A stretch of DNA of 64,000 bases from Fibrobacterota bacterium (GTDB taxonomy: Bacteria > Fibrobacterota > Fibrobacteria > UBA11236): positions 124,001 to 188,000 of the forward strand of contig JAQBPO010000042.1 of assembly GCA_028287465.1 (NCBI GenBank). Reading direction: 5' to 3'. The notes beneath the pieces were generated by a model. That model was not told the origin of the DNA, made no database searches, and saw only the letters and a list, made by a program, of their open reading frames with translations. How positions within the stretch are numbered: position 1 is the stretch's first letter; the number at the start of each line of letters is the position of its first letter. This document shows, piece after piece, positions 17,655 to 27,076 of this stretch. The position numbers were made by a program, and so were the translations under genes.

Positions 17655-20600
17655 ATGGAAATACAGGTTCCGCCCGCCGCACCCGTACTCTTGATCGTGG
17701 ATGACCCGGGGAAAATCCGGGAATTGGAGGCGGCTTTCGCGGAACAGGACATCGACCTGGTCGAGGCGGAATCGATGGAAAAAGGGTTGGCGCTCATCCA
17801 TGAGCGGACTTTCGCCTTGGTTGTCCTGGATATCGACATGCCGGGCAGCGATGCCTTCAAGGCCGTCAAGGCGATGCGCGGCAGCCCGGAAACCGCGGCC
17901 GTCCCCATCCTCTTCATCAGTTCGGAAAAACCCGGGGAAGCCGATCTCCATCGCGGCTATCACCTGGGAATCGTCGATTTCGTCTACGCTCCCATCGATT
18001 CCCGCGCCCTCAGTTCCAAGATGGCCATGCTCGCCCGGATCTACCGGGAAAACATGGCATTCCGGGAGCAGGTCAGGGTTATGGAGAAGACCACCAGCGA
18101 ACAGGCGGCCATCCAAAAACGGAACGAGGAAAACTTCCGCCTCATCGTCGAAAACGCCAAGGACTACGCGATTTTCATGATGGACACGGAAGGGCGGATC
18201 ACCACCTGGAATCCCGGCGCCGAGAGGGTCATCGGCTATAGGGAAGAGGAAATCCTGGGCCAACCCTCCGCCATCACCTTCACCCCCGAGGATCTGGCCG
18301 CGGGAGAGGACCAGACGGAAATGAATACCGCCCGCCGCGAGGGCAAGGCGACCGATGAACGTTGGCATGTGCGCAAGGACGGAACCCGGTTCTGGGCCTC
18401 CGGACTCCTTTCGGTGATACACGACGAGAAAGGGGCGATCACGGGCTTCGTGAAAATCATGCGGGACTTCACGGAACGCGAGACCGCGCGCGCGCAGCTC
18501 ATGCAAAGCGAGGAGCGCTTCCGCACTCTGGTGGAGGAGATCCGCGATTACGCGATTTTCATGCTCGATGCCAAGGGTATGGTGGTCACCTGGAACAAGG
18601 GCGCGGAGCGGATCCTGGGCTATGAAGCCGATGCGATCCGGGGGAGGCACTTTTCCGCCTTCTATATCCCGGAGGATTTGGCCAGGAACGTGCCGGCGGT
18701 GGAGATGAAGCTGGCCCTGGAAACCGGCAGGAACAGGGAAATCGGCTGGCGCGTCCGCAAGGACGGCACCTGGTTCTGGGGAGAGGAGATCATCACTCCC
18801 ATCCGCAACGTCGAGGGCATCCTGACGGGCTTCACCAAGGTGACCCGGGACATCACCATGCAGAAGAATATGGACGATACGCGCGCCTCCCATGTCCGGT
18901 ACCTGGAGGTGATGAGCGACCTGTCCAAGGTTTTCGAGCAGAATCTGGAAATGGAGCAAGTGCTGCAGGTGTCCGTGGAACGGGTAAGGGAGCATTTCCA
19001 GGGGGATCTGGCTTTCCTGATCCATCCCCTGGATCCCTCCCGGGATTCCTTCCGGATCCTGCATGCGGCGGAAAGGCCCGGCCACAGGCCCTTCCGGGGC
19101 GGGGCCGAAATCACGTTCGGGGATTCCCACCGGAAATTCGTCCTGGATCTTCTCGCGTCCGGGGAGCCCGTCGTGGACGAGACCGGCCCGGCCATTCCCG
19201 GATTCGAGATCGATTGCGACATGTTCACCAACGGGACCATGGTGACCGTGGCCTTGCGGCCCAAGCACGGCATGCCCTGGGCGCTGGGCGTCCACCAATG
19301 CTCCTCCCACCGCAAATGGTCCCCCGATGAATTCCGCCTGCTCAAGGACCTCGCCTCCCGCCTGACCGACGTCCTGGACAACCTCATGTTGCATCGGGAC
19401 CTCCAGGCCTCCGAAAGCCGCTTCCGTTGGCTGGTCGAGAACACCACCGAGGTCATTTGGCGCTTCGATCTCAGGCGACCCATGTCCACCGACCTGCCGG
19501 AAGGGGAGCAGTTGGATCTCCTGTACCGGGAAGCCTACCTGGCGGATTGCAACGATGCGATGGCGCGCAGGTACGGGCACGGGAGCGCGGCCGAAATCAT
19601 CGGCGTCCCGTTCGGGACCCTGTTCGGGAGGAACGGAAGCACGGATTCCCTCCTCCGGGATTTCATCCGCTCCAGGCATCGTAACCTGGACGCGGAATCC
19701 GTGGAAAGGGACGGCCAGGGGAGGAACCGTTACGTGCTCTACAATCTGGTGGGACTGGTGGACGGGGACAAGCTGACGGGCGTCTGGGGGACCAGCCGGG
19801 ATATCACGGATCGGAAAATGGCGGAAGAAGAGGTGCGGCGCTCGCGGGATCAGCTGGACGTCATCCTGCAGGGCATCGCCGACGCCATCCTCGTCTATTC
19901 CCCGCGCGGGGCCCTGGTCTATTTCAACGAAGCCGCCTCGCGGATGTTGGATCTGCCGGCCCCGGATGCGTTGCGCGATCGGGAGCGGGCGGCCCGGGTG
20001 GAGGATGCCCTGGACCGGCTCCTGGTCATGGACGTTTCCGGCAAGGCGATGCCTCCGGAGGAAACCCCGGTCAACATCGCCCTGCGCGGGAAGGAAAGCC
20101 AGCCTACCCTTCTGCGTTACCGCCTGGGCCCGCAAGGCGCCGAACGCTGGCTCATCACCCGCGCCAAACCCATCCTGGATCAGGAGGGCAAGGTGCGCAT
20201 GGTCATCTCCATCGCCCAGGATACCACCGATCTCCGCAGGACCGAGGAGCAATTCCGGCAATCCCAGAAGATGGAGGCCATCGGCCGCCTTGCCGGAGGG
20301 GTGGCGCACGACTTCAACAACCTCCTGACGGCCATCAACGGGTACTCGGAGCTGCTGCTGGCCATGACCGGGAAAGAGGACGCCCGCAGGCAGCATATCG
20401 AGGAAATCCGGAAAGCGGGCGAACGCGCCGCCTCCCTGACCAACCAGCTCCTGGTCTACAGCCGCAGGCAGATCGTATCGCCCAAGACCCTCAACCTCAA
20501 TTCCGTCGTTTCGCAGATGGAAACCATGTTGCGCAGGCTGATAGGGGAGGATATCGATCTGGTCGTCCGCCTGAAGCCGGACCTGGACGCCATCCTGGCG

Positions 20601-21404
20601 GACCCGGGCCAGATCGAACAGGTCATCCTGAACCTGGCGGTGAACTCCCGGGACGCCATGCCCAAAGGAGGCACCCTCACCCTGGAGACGAGCCGGACGG
20701 AATTGGGCCCGGACTCCCAAGGCATCAATGAAGCCGTGGCGCCCGGCACCTACGTGCAACTGACGGTGAGGGACTCGGGAGTGGGCATCGACGATACGGT
20801 GAAGAGCCATCTCTTCGAGCCGTTCTTCACGACCAAGAAAACCGGCCGCGGGACCGGTCTCGGCCTTTCCACCGTTTACGGCATCGTCCGCCAGAGCGGC
20901 GGCCATATCTCCGTGGAAAGCGAGCGGGGGGCGGGCGCGACCTTCAAGGTCTTTTTCCCCACCGCGCGGGACATGAAGCCGGAGCACGCTCCCGCGGAAC
21001 CGGAAACCCAGGAGTCCGCCTTCAGGGGCGGTGAAACCATCCTGGTGGTGGAGGACGATCTGGCGGTGCGGAACCTGGTCAAGAACATCCTGGCCTCTTT
21101 CGGGTACTCCATCCTGGAAGCGGGCAACGGCATCGAAGCCTTGGAAGTGGCCAACGGGTTCCACGGGAAAATCGATCTCCTGCTGACCGACGTGGTCATG
21201 GCGCAGATGGGCGGCCGGGAACTCGTGGACAAGATGAAATACCTGAGGCCGGATCTGAAATACATCTACATGTCCGGCTATACCGATGATGCCATCGTCC
21301 GGCACGGCGTCCTGGTCAAGAGCGAACAGTTCATCCAGAAGCCCTTTTCACCAGCCAGCCTGGTGCGCAAGGTCAGGAGCGTCCTCGATTTCGTGGAGGC
21401 CTGA
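17655..21404 (+). CDS. Hybrid sensor histidine kinase with N- and C-terminal receivers, PAS and GAF domains
   Basis: A 1249-residue cytosolic kinase with no membrane segment. Order: receiver (about 10-130), two PAS/PAC domains (about 165-285 and 290-410), a GAF-like region (about 440-580), a PAS-like domain (about 590-720), another PAS (about 735-860), HisKA with the H-box GGVAHDFNNLL, HATPase (NLAVNSRDAMP, DSGVGI, GTGLGLSTVYGIV), and a C-terminal receiver (VVEDD, LLLTDVVM, KPF). The HDFNN type usually phosphorylates its own attached receiver. The N-terminal receiver keeps VDD and VLDID but has YAPID where YKPID is expected, so the conserved lysine is missing and it may be a non-switching receiver. 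The start at 17655 follows AAGGAG. A single-domain receiver lies 200 bp downstream and may be a partner. Confidence 0.92.
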   Translation: MEIQVPPAAPVLLIVDDPGKIRELEAAFAEQDIDLVEAESMEKGLALIHERTFALVVLDIDMPGSDAFKAVKAMRGSPETAAVPILFISSEKPGEADLHRGYHLGIVDFVYAPIDSRALSSKMAMLARIYRENMAFREQVRVMEKTTSEQAAIQKRNEENFRLIVENAKDYAIFMMDTEGRITTWNPGAERVIGYREEEILGQPSAITFTPEDLAAGEDQTEMNTARREGKATDERWHVRKDGTRFWASGLLSVIHDEKGAITGFVKIMRDFTERETARAQLMQSEERFRTLVEEIRDYAIFMLDAKGMVVTWNKGAERILGYEADAIRGRHFSAFYIPEDLARNVPAVEMKLALETGRNREIGWRVRKDGTWFWGEEIITPIRNVEGILTGFTKVTRDITMQKNMDDTRASHVRYLEVMSDLSKVFEQNLEMEQVLQVSVERVREHFQGDLAFLIHPLDPSRDSFRILHAAERPGHRPFRGGAEITFGDSHRKFVLDLLASGEPVVDETGPAIPGFEIDCDMFTNGTMVTVALRPKHGMPWALGVHQCSSHRKWSPDEFRLLKDLASRLTDVLDNLMLHRDLQASESRFRWLVENTTEVIWRFDLRRPMSTDLPEGEQLDLLYREAYLADCNDAMARRYGHGSAAEIIGVPFGTLFGRNGSTDSLLRDFIRSRHRNLDAESVERDGQGRNRYVLYNLVGLVDGDKLTGVWGTSRDITDRKMAEEEVRRSRDQLDVILQGIADAILVYSPRGALVYFNEAASRMLDLPAPDALRDRERAARVEDALDRLLVMDVSGKAMPPEETPVNIALRGKESQPTLLRYRLGPQGAERWLITRAKPILDQEGKVRMVISIAQDTTDLRRTEEQFRQSQKMEAIGRLAGGVAHDFNNLLTAINGYSELLLAMTGKEDARRQHIEEIRKAGERAASLTNQLLVYSRRQIVSPKTLNLNSVVSQMETMLRRLIGEDIDLVVRLKPDLDAILADPGQIEQVILNLAVNSRDAMPKGGTLTLETSRTELGPDSQGINEAVAPGTYVQLTVRDSGVGIDDTVKSHLFEPFFTTKKTGRGTGLGLSTVYGIVRQSGGHISVESERGAGATFKVFFPTARDMKPEHAPAEPETQESAFRGGETILVVEDDLAVRNLVKNILASFGYSILEAGNGIEALEVANGFHGKIDLLLTDVVMAQMGGRELVDKMKYLRPDLKYIYMSGYTDDAIVRHGVLVKSEQFIQKPFSPASLVRKVRSVLDFVEA

Positions 21405-21603
21405 AAGCCGCCCAAAACCCTACCTTTGAGGGTACGTACATCGCGTACATCTTGTACGGTAATGAGATACGCGAATCCGATCGGAATTTACCGTTTCTAT
21501 GGGAAAGTGAAGAAATATGGGATAAAATATCGACAGGTATGGATTTGTTACCCGTAGCTACCACCTATATTTGCCCGATGCCCCTTAAACCGGCCGGTTC
21601 CAG
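21405..21603 (+). promoter_or_regulatory. AT-richer gap before the receiver gene
   Basis: Much less GC-rich than its surroundings. Two direct copies of CGTACATC start at 21435 and 21444 (9 bp apart), followed by TTGTACGG. A -10-like TAAAAT lies near 21521. It probably carries the promoter of the downstream receiver gene. Confidence 0.35.
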
Positions 21604-22020
21604 GTGACAGCAAATAAAAAGCCGAATATCCTCATCGTGGACGACCAGGTTTCCATCCGGACCCTGATCCGCGTTTTGCTGGAAGCCGAGGGCTATAGGG
21701 TTTCGGAAGCCGGCGGCGGCAAGGACGCGATTCGCATCACGGCCGATCCGGAAGCCGAAATCGATATCCTGATCACGGACATCCTCATGCCGCAAATGAA
21801 CGGCAAGGATTTGGCGAACCGCGTTTCCGCCATCCGTCCCTTCATCAAGGTCCTGTTCGTTTCGGCCTACACGGCCGAGATCCTGAACCACCATGACCTT
21901 TGCCCCGAGGGCGCGGACATCATCCGGAAGCCGTTCACCCGGGAAGTATTGCTCGACCGGGTCAGCCGGATTTGGGCCGTGAGTCCGGTCTGGAAAACCC
22001 TGGTTTCCAAGCAAGCTTAG
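21604..22020 (+). CDS. Single-domain response regulator (CheY-like)
   Basis: A 138-residue stand-alone receiver: IVDD for the acidic pocket, ILITDILMP with the phospho-acceptor Asp, FVSAYTAE for the Thr/Ser position, and IIRKPF with the conserved Lys-Pro. All switch residues are present, unlike the N-terminal receiver of the neighbouring kinase. There is no output domain, so it must act by protein-protein contact or in a phosphorelay; a link to the upstream kinase is inferred from position only. The start is GTG with a weak upstream site. Confidence 0.85.
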   Translation: MTANKKPNILIVDDQVSIRTLIRVLLEAEGYRVSEAGGGKDAIRITADPEAEIDILITDILMPQMNGKDLANRVSAIRPFIKVLFVSAYTAEILNHHDLCPEGADIIRKPFTREVLLDRVSRIWAVSPVWKTLVSKQA

Positions 22021-22333
22021 GCCGAGCTAGGCCAAGCCGACCGCTTCGCCATCCCTCGTTTCACCCTTCGCCCCGTTTTCCACGCACCCCTCCGATGCTT
22101 TTCCGCCGCCCCGGCCTTGGCCCTTCTACGAGGGGTTTGGAAGTTTGCGCCGGTTCGGTCCGGATCGGGCCTTTACCAAGGCCTCGGCAAGCGGGAAAAT
22201 GATCGGGACGGGTCGGACGATTCCGTGTAAAAAATCGGCGTTCTTCCGCTTTTACGCCTGGATCGGCCGTGGACGGGCTTTTTTTCCGCGGGGGCGCCGC
22301 TAGGTTCAAGGGAGACGTCATCAGGGGGATGCA
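22021..22333. other. Intergenic region without a recognised gene
   Basis: About 310 bp. An AT-rich patch (GTGTAAAAAATC near 22228 and a T-run near 22279) interrupts the GC-rich sequence and may hold the promoter of the propeller gene. No convincing hairpin or ORF was seen. Confidence 0.3.
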
Positions 22334-24085
22334 ATGAGGATCGGAACCGGGCTTTCACTCGCGGTTTTGGCGACGGTGTCGGCCGGCATGCCGGACCGGG
22401 CGCGCGCCGCTTTTTCTTATCCGGGATGCCCGGACCTCCAGGCCGCGGATTTCAAGGACGTGGTCCTGGTCGATCCGGTCAAGGATCCTTCCCTCGCGGA
22501 ACCCATCGGCATGAGCATCGCCAAGGACGGTCGGATTTTCTTCGCGGAACGCAATACCGGCGTACTCAAGACCGTCGACCCGGCCGGCGCGGTCAAGGCG
22601 ATGGGCAAGTTCAGCGTCTTCACGGGAAACGAACTGGGCCTGCGTTACGTTTCCCCCGATCCGGATTTCGCCAAGAACCGATGGTTGTACCTGATGATGA
22701 CCCCGGCCACGCCCCACGTTCTCCGTCTCGCCCGCGTCCATGTCAAGGACGATTGGACCGTGGACATGGCCACGGTGAAGCCCCTGATCGACATGCCCTG
22801 GACCTATGAGACCTGCTGCCATCAGGGCGGGGCCATCGGATGGGACGCATTCGGAAACATGTACGTGTCCACCGGCAACAACAAGAACAACCTCGACGGA
22901 TTCTCCGTGACGGACGATCGCGACATCATCAACGACAATGGGCAGGGCACGGCCAATACCAACGATTGGCGCGGCAAGATCCTGCGCATCAAGCCCATCG
23001 CCTTTCCCGATGCGGAGACGCCCGCGCCGGGAGCGGGAAGGACCTACGCCATCCCCGCGGGCAACCTGCGCGAGTTCTATACGGCCAAGGGTTATTACGG
23101 GCCCGCCGACCAGGCGAAAATCCTCCCCGAGATCTATACCATGGGCCACCGGAACCCCTATTCCATGAACGTCGATCCCTATACGGGGTGGGTCTCCTGG
23201 GGGGACATCGGCCCCGATGCCGGTCAGCTCCAGGCCGATCGCGGCCCCGCGGGCAATGACGAATTCAACCTGATCAAGGAGCCCGGTTTCATGGGGTGGC
23301 CCTATTTCGTGGGGGCCAACCTCCCGTACGTGAAATGGGATTACGCGAACAACAAGAGCCTGAACGAGAAATGGGACGTGAACGGGCCCATGAACACCTC
23401 GGCCCTCAATACGGGCGTCCAGAAGCTCCCGCCCGCCAAGCCGGCCATCCTGCCGGAAAGCAAGCAGGGCGGGGTAACGCCCCTGTTGCCCCAGGGCGGC
23501 GGCACGGCGGCCATCTCCGGACCCGTCTACCACTATGACGGGAGCAGCGCCTCCAAGGTGAAACTGCCGCCGCATTTCGACGGGAAATGGATCGTCGGGG
23601 AATTCGCCGATGACTGGCTCAAGGTGGCCACCCCGGACAAGGATCTGACCAAGATCACGGACCTGCAGGATTTTCCGGGCGGCATCCCCAAGCAATACCG
23701 CGTCATCGGATTGGAACTCGGGCCGGACGGCGCCCTCTACTACCTGAACTACGGAGGGTGGGCCTCCACCTCCCCGCAGACCAAGATCGGCCGCCTTGAA
23801 TATATCGGCACCTGCCGTCCCGCGACTCCGGTTCCCCATCTGCCTACGGCCCTGGCGAAGGGGAACATGGGATCGGGCCGCCTGGTCGCGCCCCGATTCC
23901 GGAACGGCCTGCTGCGCCTGCCGGATGGGGCGGCCGGGGTAGAGTTGTACGACCTCTCGGGCAAGCTCGTCTTCCGCGCGACCGCCGGGAACCTCGGTTC
24001 CCGCGGGAACCTCGATTCCCGTGAACTCCGGGTGCCCGGGGAGTACGCGCAGGGTCTGCTGAGAGCGCGATACCTGAATCCGTAG
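22334..24085 (+). CDS. Secreted PQQ-dependent sugar dehydrogenase-like beta-propeller protein
   Basis: A 583-residue protein with a signal peptide (cleavage probably after ARAA). The body resembles the glucose/sorbosone dehydrogenase propeller family: PIGMSIAKDGRIFFAERNTG, the HQGGAIGWDAFGNMYVSTG blade, GKILRIKP, MGHRNPYSMNVDP and an EFNLIKEPGFMGWPY stretch. Enzymes of this family oxidise aldoses or other sugars with PQQ outside the cytoplasm; whether this one binds PQQ cannot be read directly. The last 70 residues (VELYDLSGKLVFRA) look like an FlgD/T9SS-type sorting domain, suggesting surface delivery. It appears monocistronic; a GTTTACAAA half-site follows the stop codon. Confidence 0.82.
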   Translation: MRIGTGLSLAVLATVSAGMPDRARAAFSYPGCPDLQAADFKDVVLVDPVKDPSLAEPIGMSIAKDGRIFFAERNTGVLKTVDPAGAVKAMGKFSVFTGNELGLRYVSPDPDFAKNRWLYLMMTPATPHVLRLARVHVKDDWTVDMATVKPLIDMPWTYETCCHQGGAIGWDAFGNMYVSTGNNKNNLDGFSVTDDRDIINDNGQGTANTNDWRGKILRIKPIAFPDAETPAPGAGRTYAIPAGNLREFYTAKGYYGPADQAKILPEIYTMGHRNPYSMNVDPYTGWVSWGDIGPDAGQLQADRGPAGNDEFNLIKEPGFMGWPYFVGANLPYVKWDYANNKSLNEKWDVNGPMNTSALNTGVQKLPPAKPAILPESKQGGVTPLLPQGGGTAAISGPVYHYDGSSASKVKLPPHFDGKWIVGEFADDWLKVATPDKDLTKITDLQDFPGGIPKQYRVIGLELGPDGALYYLNYGGWASTSPQTKIGRLEYIGTCRPATPVPHLPTALAKGNMGSGRLVAPRFRNGLLRLPDGAAGVELYDLSGKLVFRATAGNLGSRGNLDSRELRVPGEYAQGLLRARYLNP

Positions 24086-24174
24086 GCTGTTTACAAAGAA
24101 CGTCCCGGAACCGGGGATGGGTGGGCCCATCCCGTCCCCGCAGGCAGGAAGGAGCGGGCTTGGGAGGGGGAGGA

Positions 24175-24196
24175 TCCGTTTACAAAAGTAAACGGA
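24175..24196. promoter_or_regulatory. Perfect dyad operator upstream of the TIGR02147 operon
   Basis: A 9-bp perfect inverted repeat with an AAAA spacer; its inner part reads CCGTTTACAAAAGTAAACGG. No T-tract follows, so it is not a normal terminator. It lies 70 bp before the start codon of the regulator, with a -10-like TACATT near 24235. A related half-site GTTTACAAA lies at 24089. Autoregulation by the TIGR02147 protein is a reasonable inference. Confidence 0.55.
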
Positions 24197-24265
24197 AAGG
24201 CCCGATTGGCGGGTATTTCCCGCGCGCCAGGCGCTACATTGTAAAGACATTCCAAAGCGCGTACC

Positions 24266-25096
24266 ATGAGCGACATCTACTCCTATTCCGACTACCGGCA
24301 ATTCCTCAAGGACCATTACGAGAGGAACAAGGCCGTGCATCCCGGATTCTCCTACCGGTTCCTGGCGGAAAAGGCGGGCATCAATTCGGCTCCCTATTTC
24401 AAGTTCGTGATCGAGGGCAAGCGCAACCTGAGCAAGAAGACCATCCTCAAGACCTGCATCGCCCTGAAGCTGAAGGACAAGGAGGCCGAATATTTCGAGC
24501 ACCTGGTGTTCTTCAACCAGGCGAAATCCGCGGAGGAGAAGAGCATCTATTTCGACAAGCTGATCTCCTTGCAACGGTACCGCAACATCCCGCGCATCAA
24601 GGCCGACCAGATGGAATATTTCCAGGAGTGGCACCATTGCGTGATCCGCGAGCTGGCGGCCATGACCGATTTCGGCGGGGACTACGCGCGCCTGGGCAAG
24701 CTCCTGAATCCGCCCATTCCAGCGGCCAAGGCGGAAGCCTCCCTAAAGCTATTGCTGGAATTGGGTTTCCTGAAAAAGGAGAAGGGCGGCTACGTCCAGG
24801 TGGATCCGGTCATGACCACGGGCCCGGGGGTCCAGGACTTCCAGGTCATCCGCCACCAGATCCGCATGATGCAGCTCGCCATCGAATCGTTCGAACGCTG
24901 CCGGGCCGAGGAACGCATGATCTCGTCCTCCACCATGGGGGTTTCCCGGGGCACCTTCGAGCGCGTCGTGAAAAAGGTGAGGGATTTCCGCGCCCATCTC
25001 GCCGAAATGGTGAGCCAGGATGAAGGCCCGGAAAGGGTCTACCAATTGACCATCAGCATGATCCCCCTAAGCCAGAAGCCGGGAGCGAAACCGTGA
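24266..25096 (+). CDS. TIGR02147 family putative transcriptional regulator
   Basis: A 276-residue protein of the TIGR02147 family, first defined as a paralogous family in Fibrobacter succinogenes. The N-terminus (YSDYRQFLKDHYE, then SYRFLAEKAGINS and an EGKRNLSKKTILKTC helix) fits a Cro/CI-like helix-turn-helix. KDKEAEYFEHLVFFNQAK is the typical next block, and the C-terminal SSSTMGVSRGTFERVVKKV is also family-typical. The family is presumed to bind DNA, but its biochemistry is little known. It heads an apparent operon: the next gene starts at the TGATG overlap with its stop. The upstream perfect dyad is the obvious candidate operator. Confidence 0.85.
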   Translation: MSDIYSYSDYRQFLKDHYERNKAVHPGFSYRFLAEKAGINSAPYFKFVIEGKRNLSKKTILKTCIALKLKDKEAEYFEHLVFFNQAKSAEEKSIYFDKLISLQRYRNIPRIKADQMEYFQEWHHCVIRELAAMTDFGGDYARLGKLLNPPIPAAKAEASLKLLLELGFLKKEKGGYVQVDPVMTTGPGVQDFQVIRHQIRMMQLAIESFERCRAEERMISSSTMGVSRGTFERVVKKVRDFRAHLAEMVSQDEGPERVYQLTISMIPLSQKPGAKP

Positions 25097-27054
25097 TGCC
25101 GCGCTTGTTTCCTCGCCTATTGCCGGGCTTGATGGCCCTGGCAATGTTCTGGGCCTGCTCCGAAGATCCCGTCCGCGTCGCGGGAGGCTGGACCGATACG
25201 GAAACCGGGCCCAAGGTGACGGGCGTCATCAAGCGCGAGGACGGTACCGGCGCGGCGGGGGCCTTGGTCCTCCTCCGTCCTTCGGATTACCTGGGCAAGG
25301 ATCCCAGCCTGCCGGACTCCCTGGGCGTATCCGCTGCAGGCGGATCCGTCATCGATGTCCTGTGCGATTCCACCGGCGCCTTCGCTTTCGATTCCGTGGC
25401 CAGGGGGGGATACCTGCTGGAGTCCCGGGATCGGGAGATCAAGGCCGTCTCCGTCCGGTTCGGCGTGGACCGGGAAAGGGGCCGCCTCGCGCTCCAGCCC
25501 GCCGTGGTGCGGCATGTGGGCGCGGTGGCCGGGCGCGTGCGTTTCGGGGACGGGACCTCCGGCCGCGTGCTGGTGCGCATTTTCGGGCTGGAGCGCGCGG
25601 CCGTCACGGACGCTTCCGGCGCCTATTTCTTCGGCAACGTGCCCGCGGGCAATTACATCCTGCATTTTTCCGGCATCGATCCCTTCATCCTGCCGTCCGA
25701 TCTGAAGGACATCCGCGTGCTCCCCAACGCCACTACGGACGCGGGCGAGGTCAGCCTCCAGCGCGTCCTCAAGCAGAGCTTCCGCATCACCGATGGATTC
25801 CTGGAACTGCCCGGCATCGATTCCACCAACCCCCTGGTATTCGAGAACGGCATTTTCTGGAACCCCGTGGACGGGGCCTACCTCTGGGCCAAGGCCAGCA
25901 TGGGGCATCTGAACCTGCGCGGCACCATCGTCACCTACGGCGGCGTGGACACGGGCTTCGCGGTACTCCAGGCCAACCTGCGGAACTACGCCAGGCTGAG
26001 CCGGACCGCCCAGAACAGCGGCATCCGCGGGATGTTGGACGCGGTTCCGGGCGCGCGCCGCATGCTGGCGCGGGCCCCTGGAGGCCGGCTCGAGGATATC
26101 CGGCCCGATACCACCGAGGGCGCCCTGCTCCTGATCCGGGAAGCCAGGAAGGCGACCCCGGCAAGGCCCCTGGTCTTCGTCAGCGGCGCGAACCTGACCA
26201 CGGCGGCGGAGGCGCTCCTGATCGATCCCGCCATCGCCGATCGCATGGTGATCCTCGGGGCGAACAACGGCAACTTCAATGACGGGGATTCCCTCGCGCT
26301 CGCCCTGGTGTCCCGCAAGGCCCGGTTCGTGGAATGGTCGCGCGACTACCTGTGGCCCGGAACGGGCATCGACTGGACCCGCCGCGGCCTTTTCCTCCCC
26401 AATCCCTTGGGGGACGGGATGCGATCCATCTACGGCAGGGATACCGTGTCTCCCGGCCTCAAGTCCTCCGGGTTCTACGGGGACTTCGGCGCGGCCACCT
26501 TCCTCTTCCGGCGCGATGTCTGGCGAAACGCCCGGGCCATGGATTTCGGCGGGCCGCCCCTGATCGCCCTGGCCTCGACCCGTTCCGCCTTCGACTTCGT
26601 GGACATCCCCGCGGCCGCGAACGATTGGGAGGCCATCCAGGAGGAATTCTTCTCCACGATCACGTCCCAGGAAGCCTATCATCCCTGGGCCCTACTGGGG
26701 CAGATCGAAGCGGAAGCCTACTCCGGCCGGTCCGGCATCGCGGTGGATTCCAGCGCGGAGGAAGGCGAGGAGGTGGCCGTCTTCAAGGCGACGGGAAGCT
26801 GGACCGAATACTGCGTCCAGGCGGATGCGGCCGGCGTCTTCGCCATGGAATTCCGCTACCGCTGCCTCGCGCCCTCCCGCCTCAAGGTATCCGATCCGGC
26901 CTCCGGCGACTCCGTACTGGTGGACCTGCCCGGCGCTCCCGCTTGGGGCTCGATAAAGGCGGATCTCCCCATGGGCGCGGGCGTCCGCACCCTGCGGATG
27001 GAAAGCGCGCAAGGCGCGTTCGAACTCAATTGGCTGCGCACCGTGCCTCGCTGA
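25096..27054 (+). CDS. Surface lipoprotein with carboxypeptidase-regulatory-like, nucleoside-hydrolase-like and CBM6-like regions
   Basis: A 652-residue protein with a lipoprotein signal peptide ending MFWAC. Residues about 35-215 hold two carboxypeptidase-regulatory-like (Ig-type) domains (GVIKREDGTGAAGALVLL; AVAGRVRFGDG). Residues about 235-530 resemble the inosine/uridine nucleoside-hydrolase or DUF1593 fold (TTEGALLLIREA, LVFVSGANLTTAAEAL, ILGANNGNFN), but I do not see an intact catalytic DxDxxxDD motif. The C-terminal 120 residues (IEAEAYSGRSGIAV, EVAVFKATGSWTEYCV) look like a CBM6/CBM35-type carbohydrate-binding module. It probably sits on the outer membrane and binds glycan. ATG 25096 overlaps the regulator stop as TGATG; GTG 25093 is an alternative. 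Confidence 0.72.
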   Translation: MPRLFPRLLPGLMALAMFWACSEDPVRVAGGWTDTETGPKVTGVIKREDGTGAAGALVLLRPSDYLGKDPSLPDSLGVSAAGGSVIDVLCDSTGAFAFDSVARGGYLLESRDREIKAVSVRFGVDRERGRLALQPAVVRHVGAVAGRVRFGDGTSGRVLVRIFGLERAAVTDASGAYFFGNVPAGNYILHFSGIDPFILPSDLKDIRVLPNATTDAGEVSLQRVLKQSFRITDGFLELPGIDSTNPLVFENGIFWNPVDGAYLWAKASMGHLNLRGTIVTYGGVDTGFAVLQANLRNYARLSRTAQNSGIRGMLDAVPGARRMLARAPGGRLEDIRPDTTEGALLLIREARKATPARPLVFVSGANLTTAAEALLIDPAIADRMVILGANNGNFNDGDSLALALVSRKARFVEWSRDYLWPGTGIDWTRRGLFLPNPLGDGMRSIYGRDTVSPGLKSSGFYGDFGAATFLFRRDVWRNARAMDFGGPPLIALASTRSAFDFVDIPAAANDWEAIQEEFFSTITSQEAYHPWALLGQIEAEAYSGRSGIAVDSSAEEGEEVAVFKATGSWTEYCVQADAAGVFAMEFRYRCLAPSRLKVSDPASGDSVLVDLPGAPAWGSIKADLPMGAGVRTLRMESAQGAFELNWLRTVPR

Positions 27055-27076
27055 ATTCCATCCCGGGGAGATGATG

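Noticed and set aside
17592-21305. A 1237-codon open frame antisense to the hybrid kinase
   Set aside because: The plus strand encodes unmistakable kinase motifs; the antisense frame is an effect of GC-rich codon usage and has no recognisable domain.
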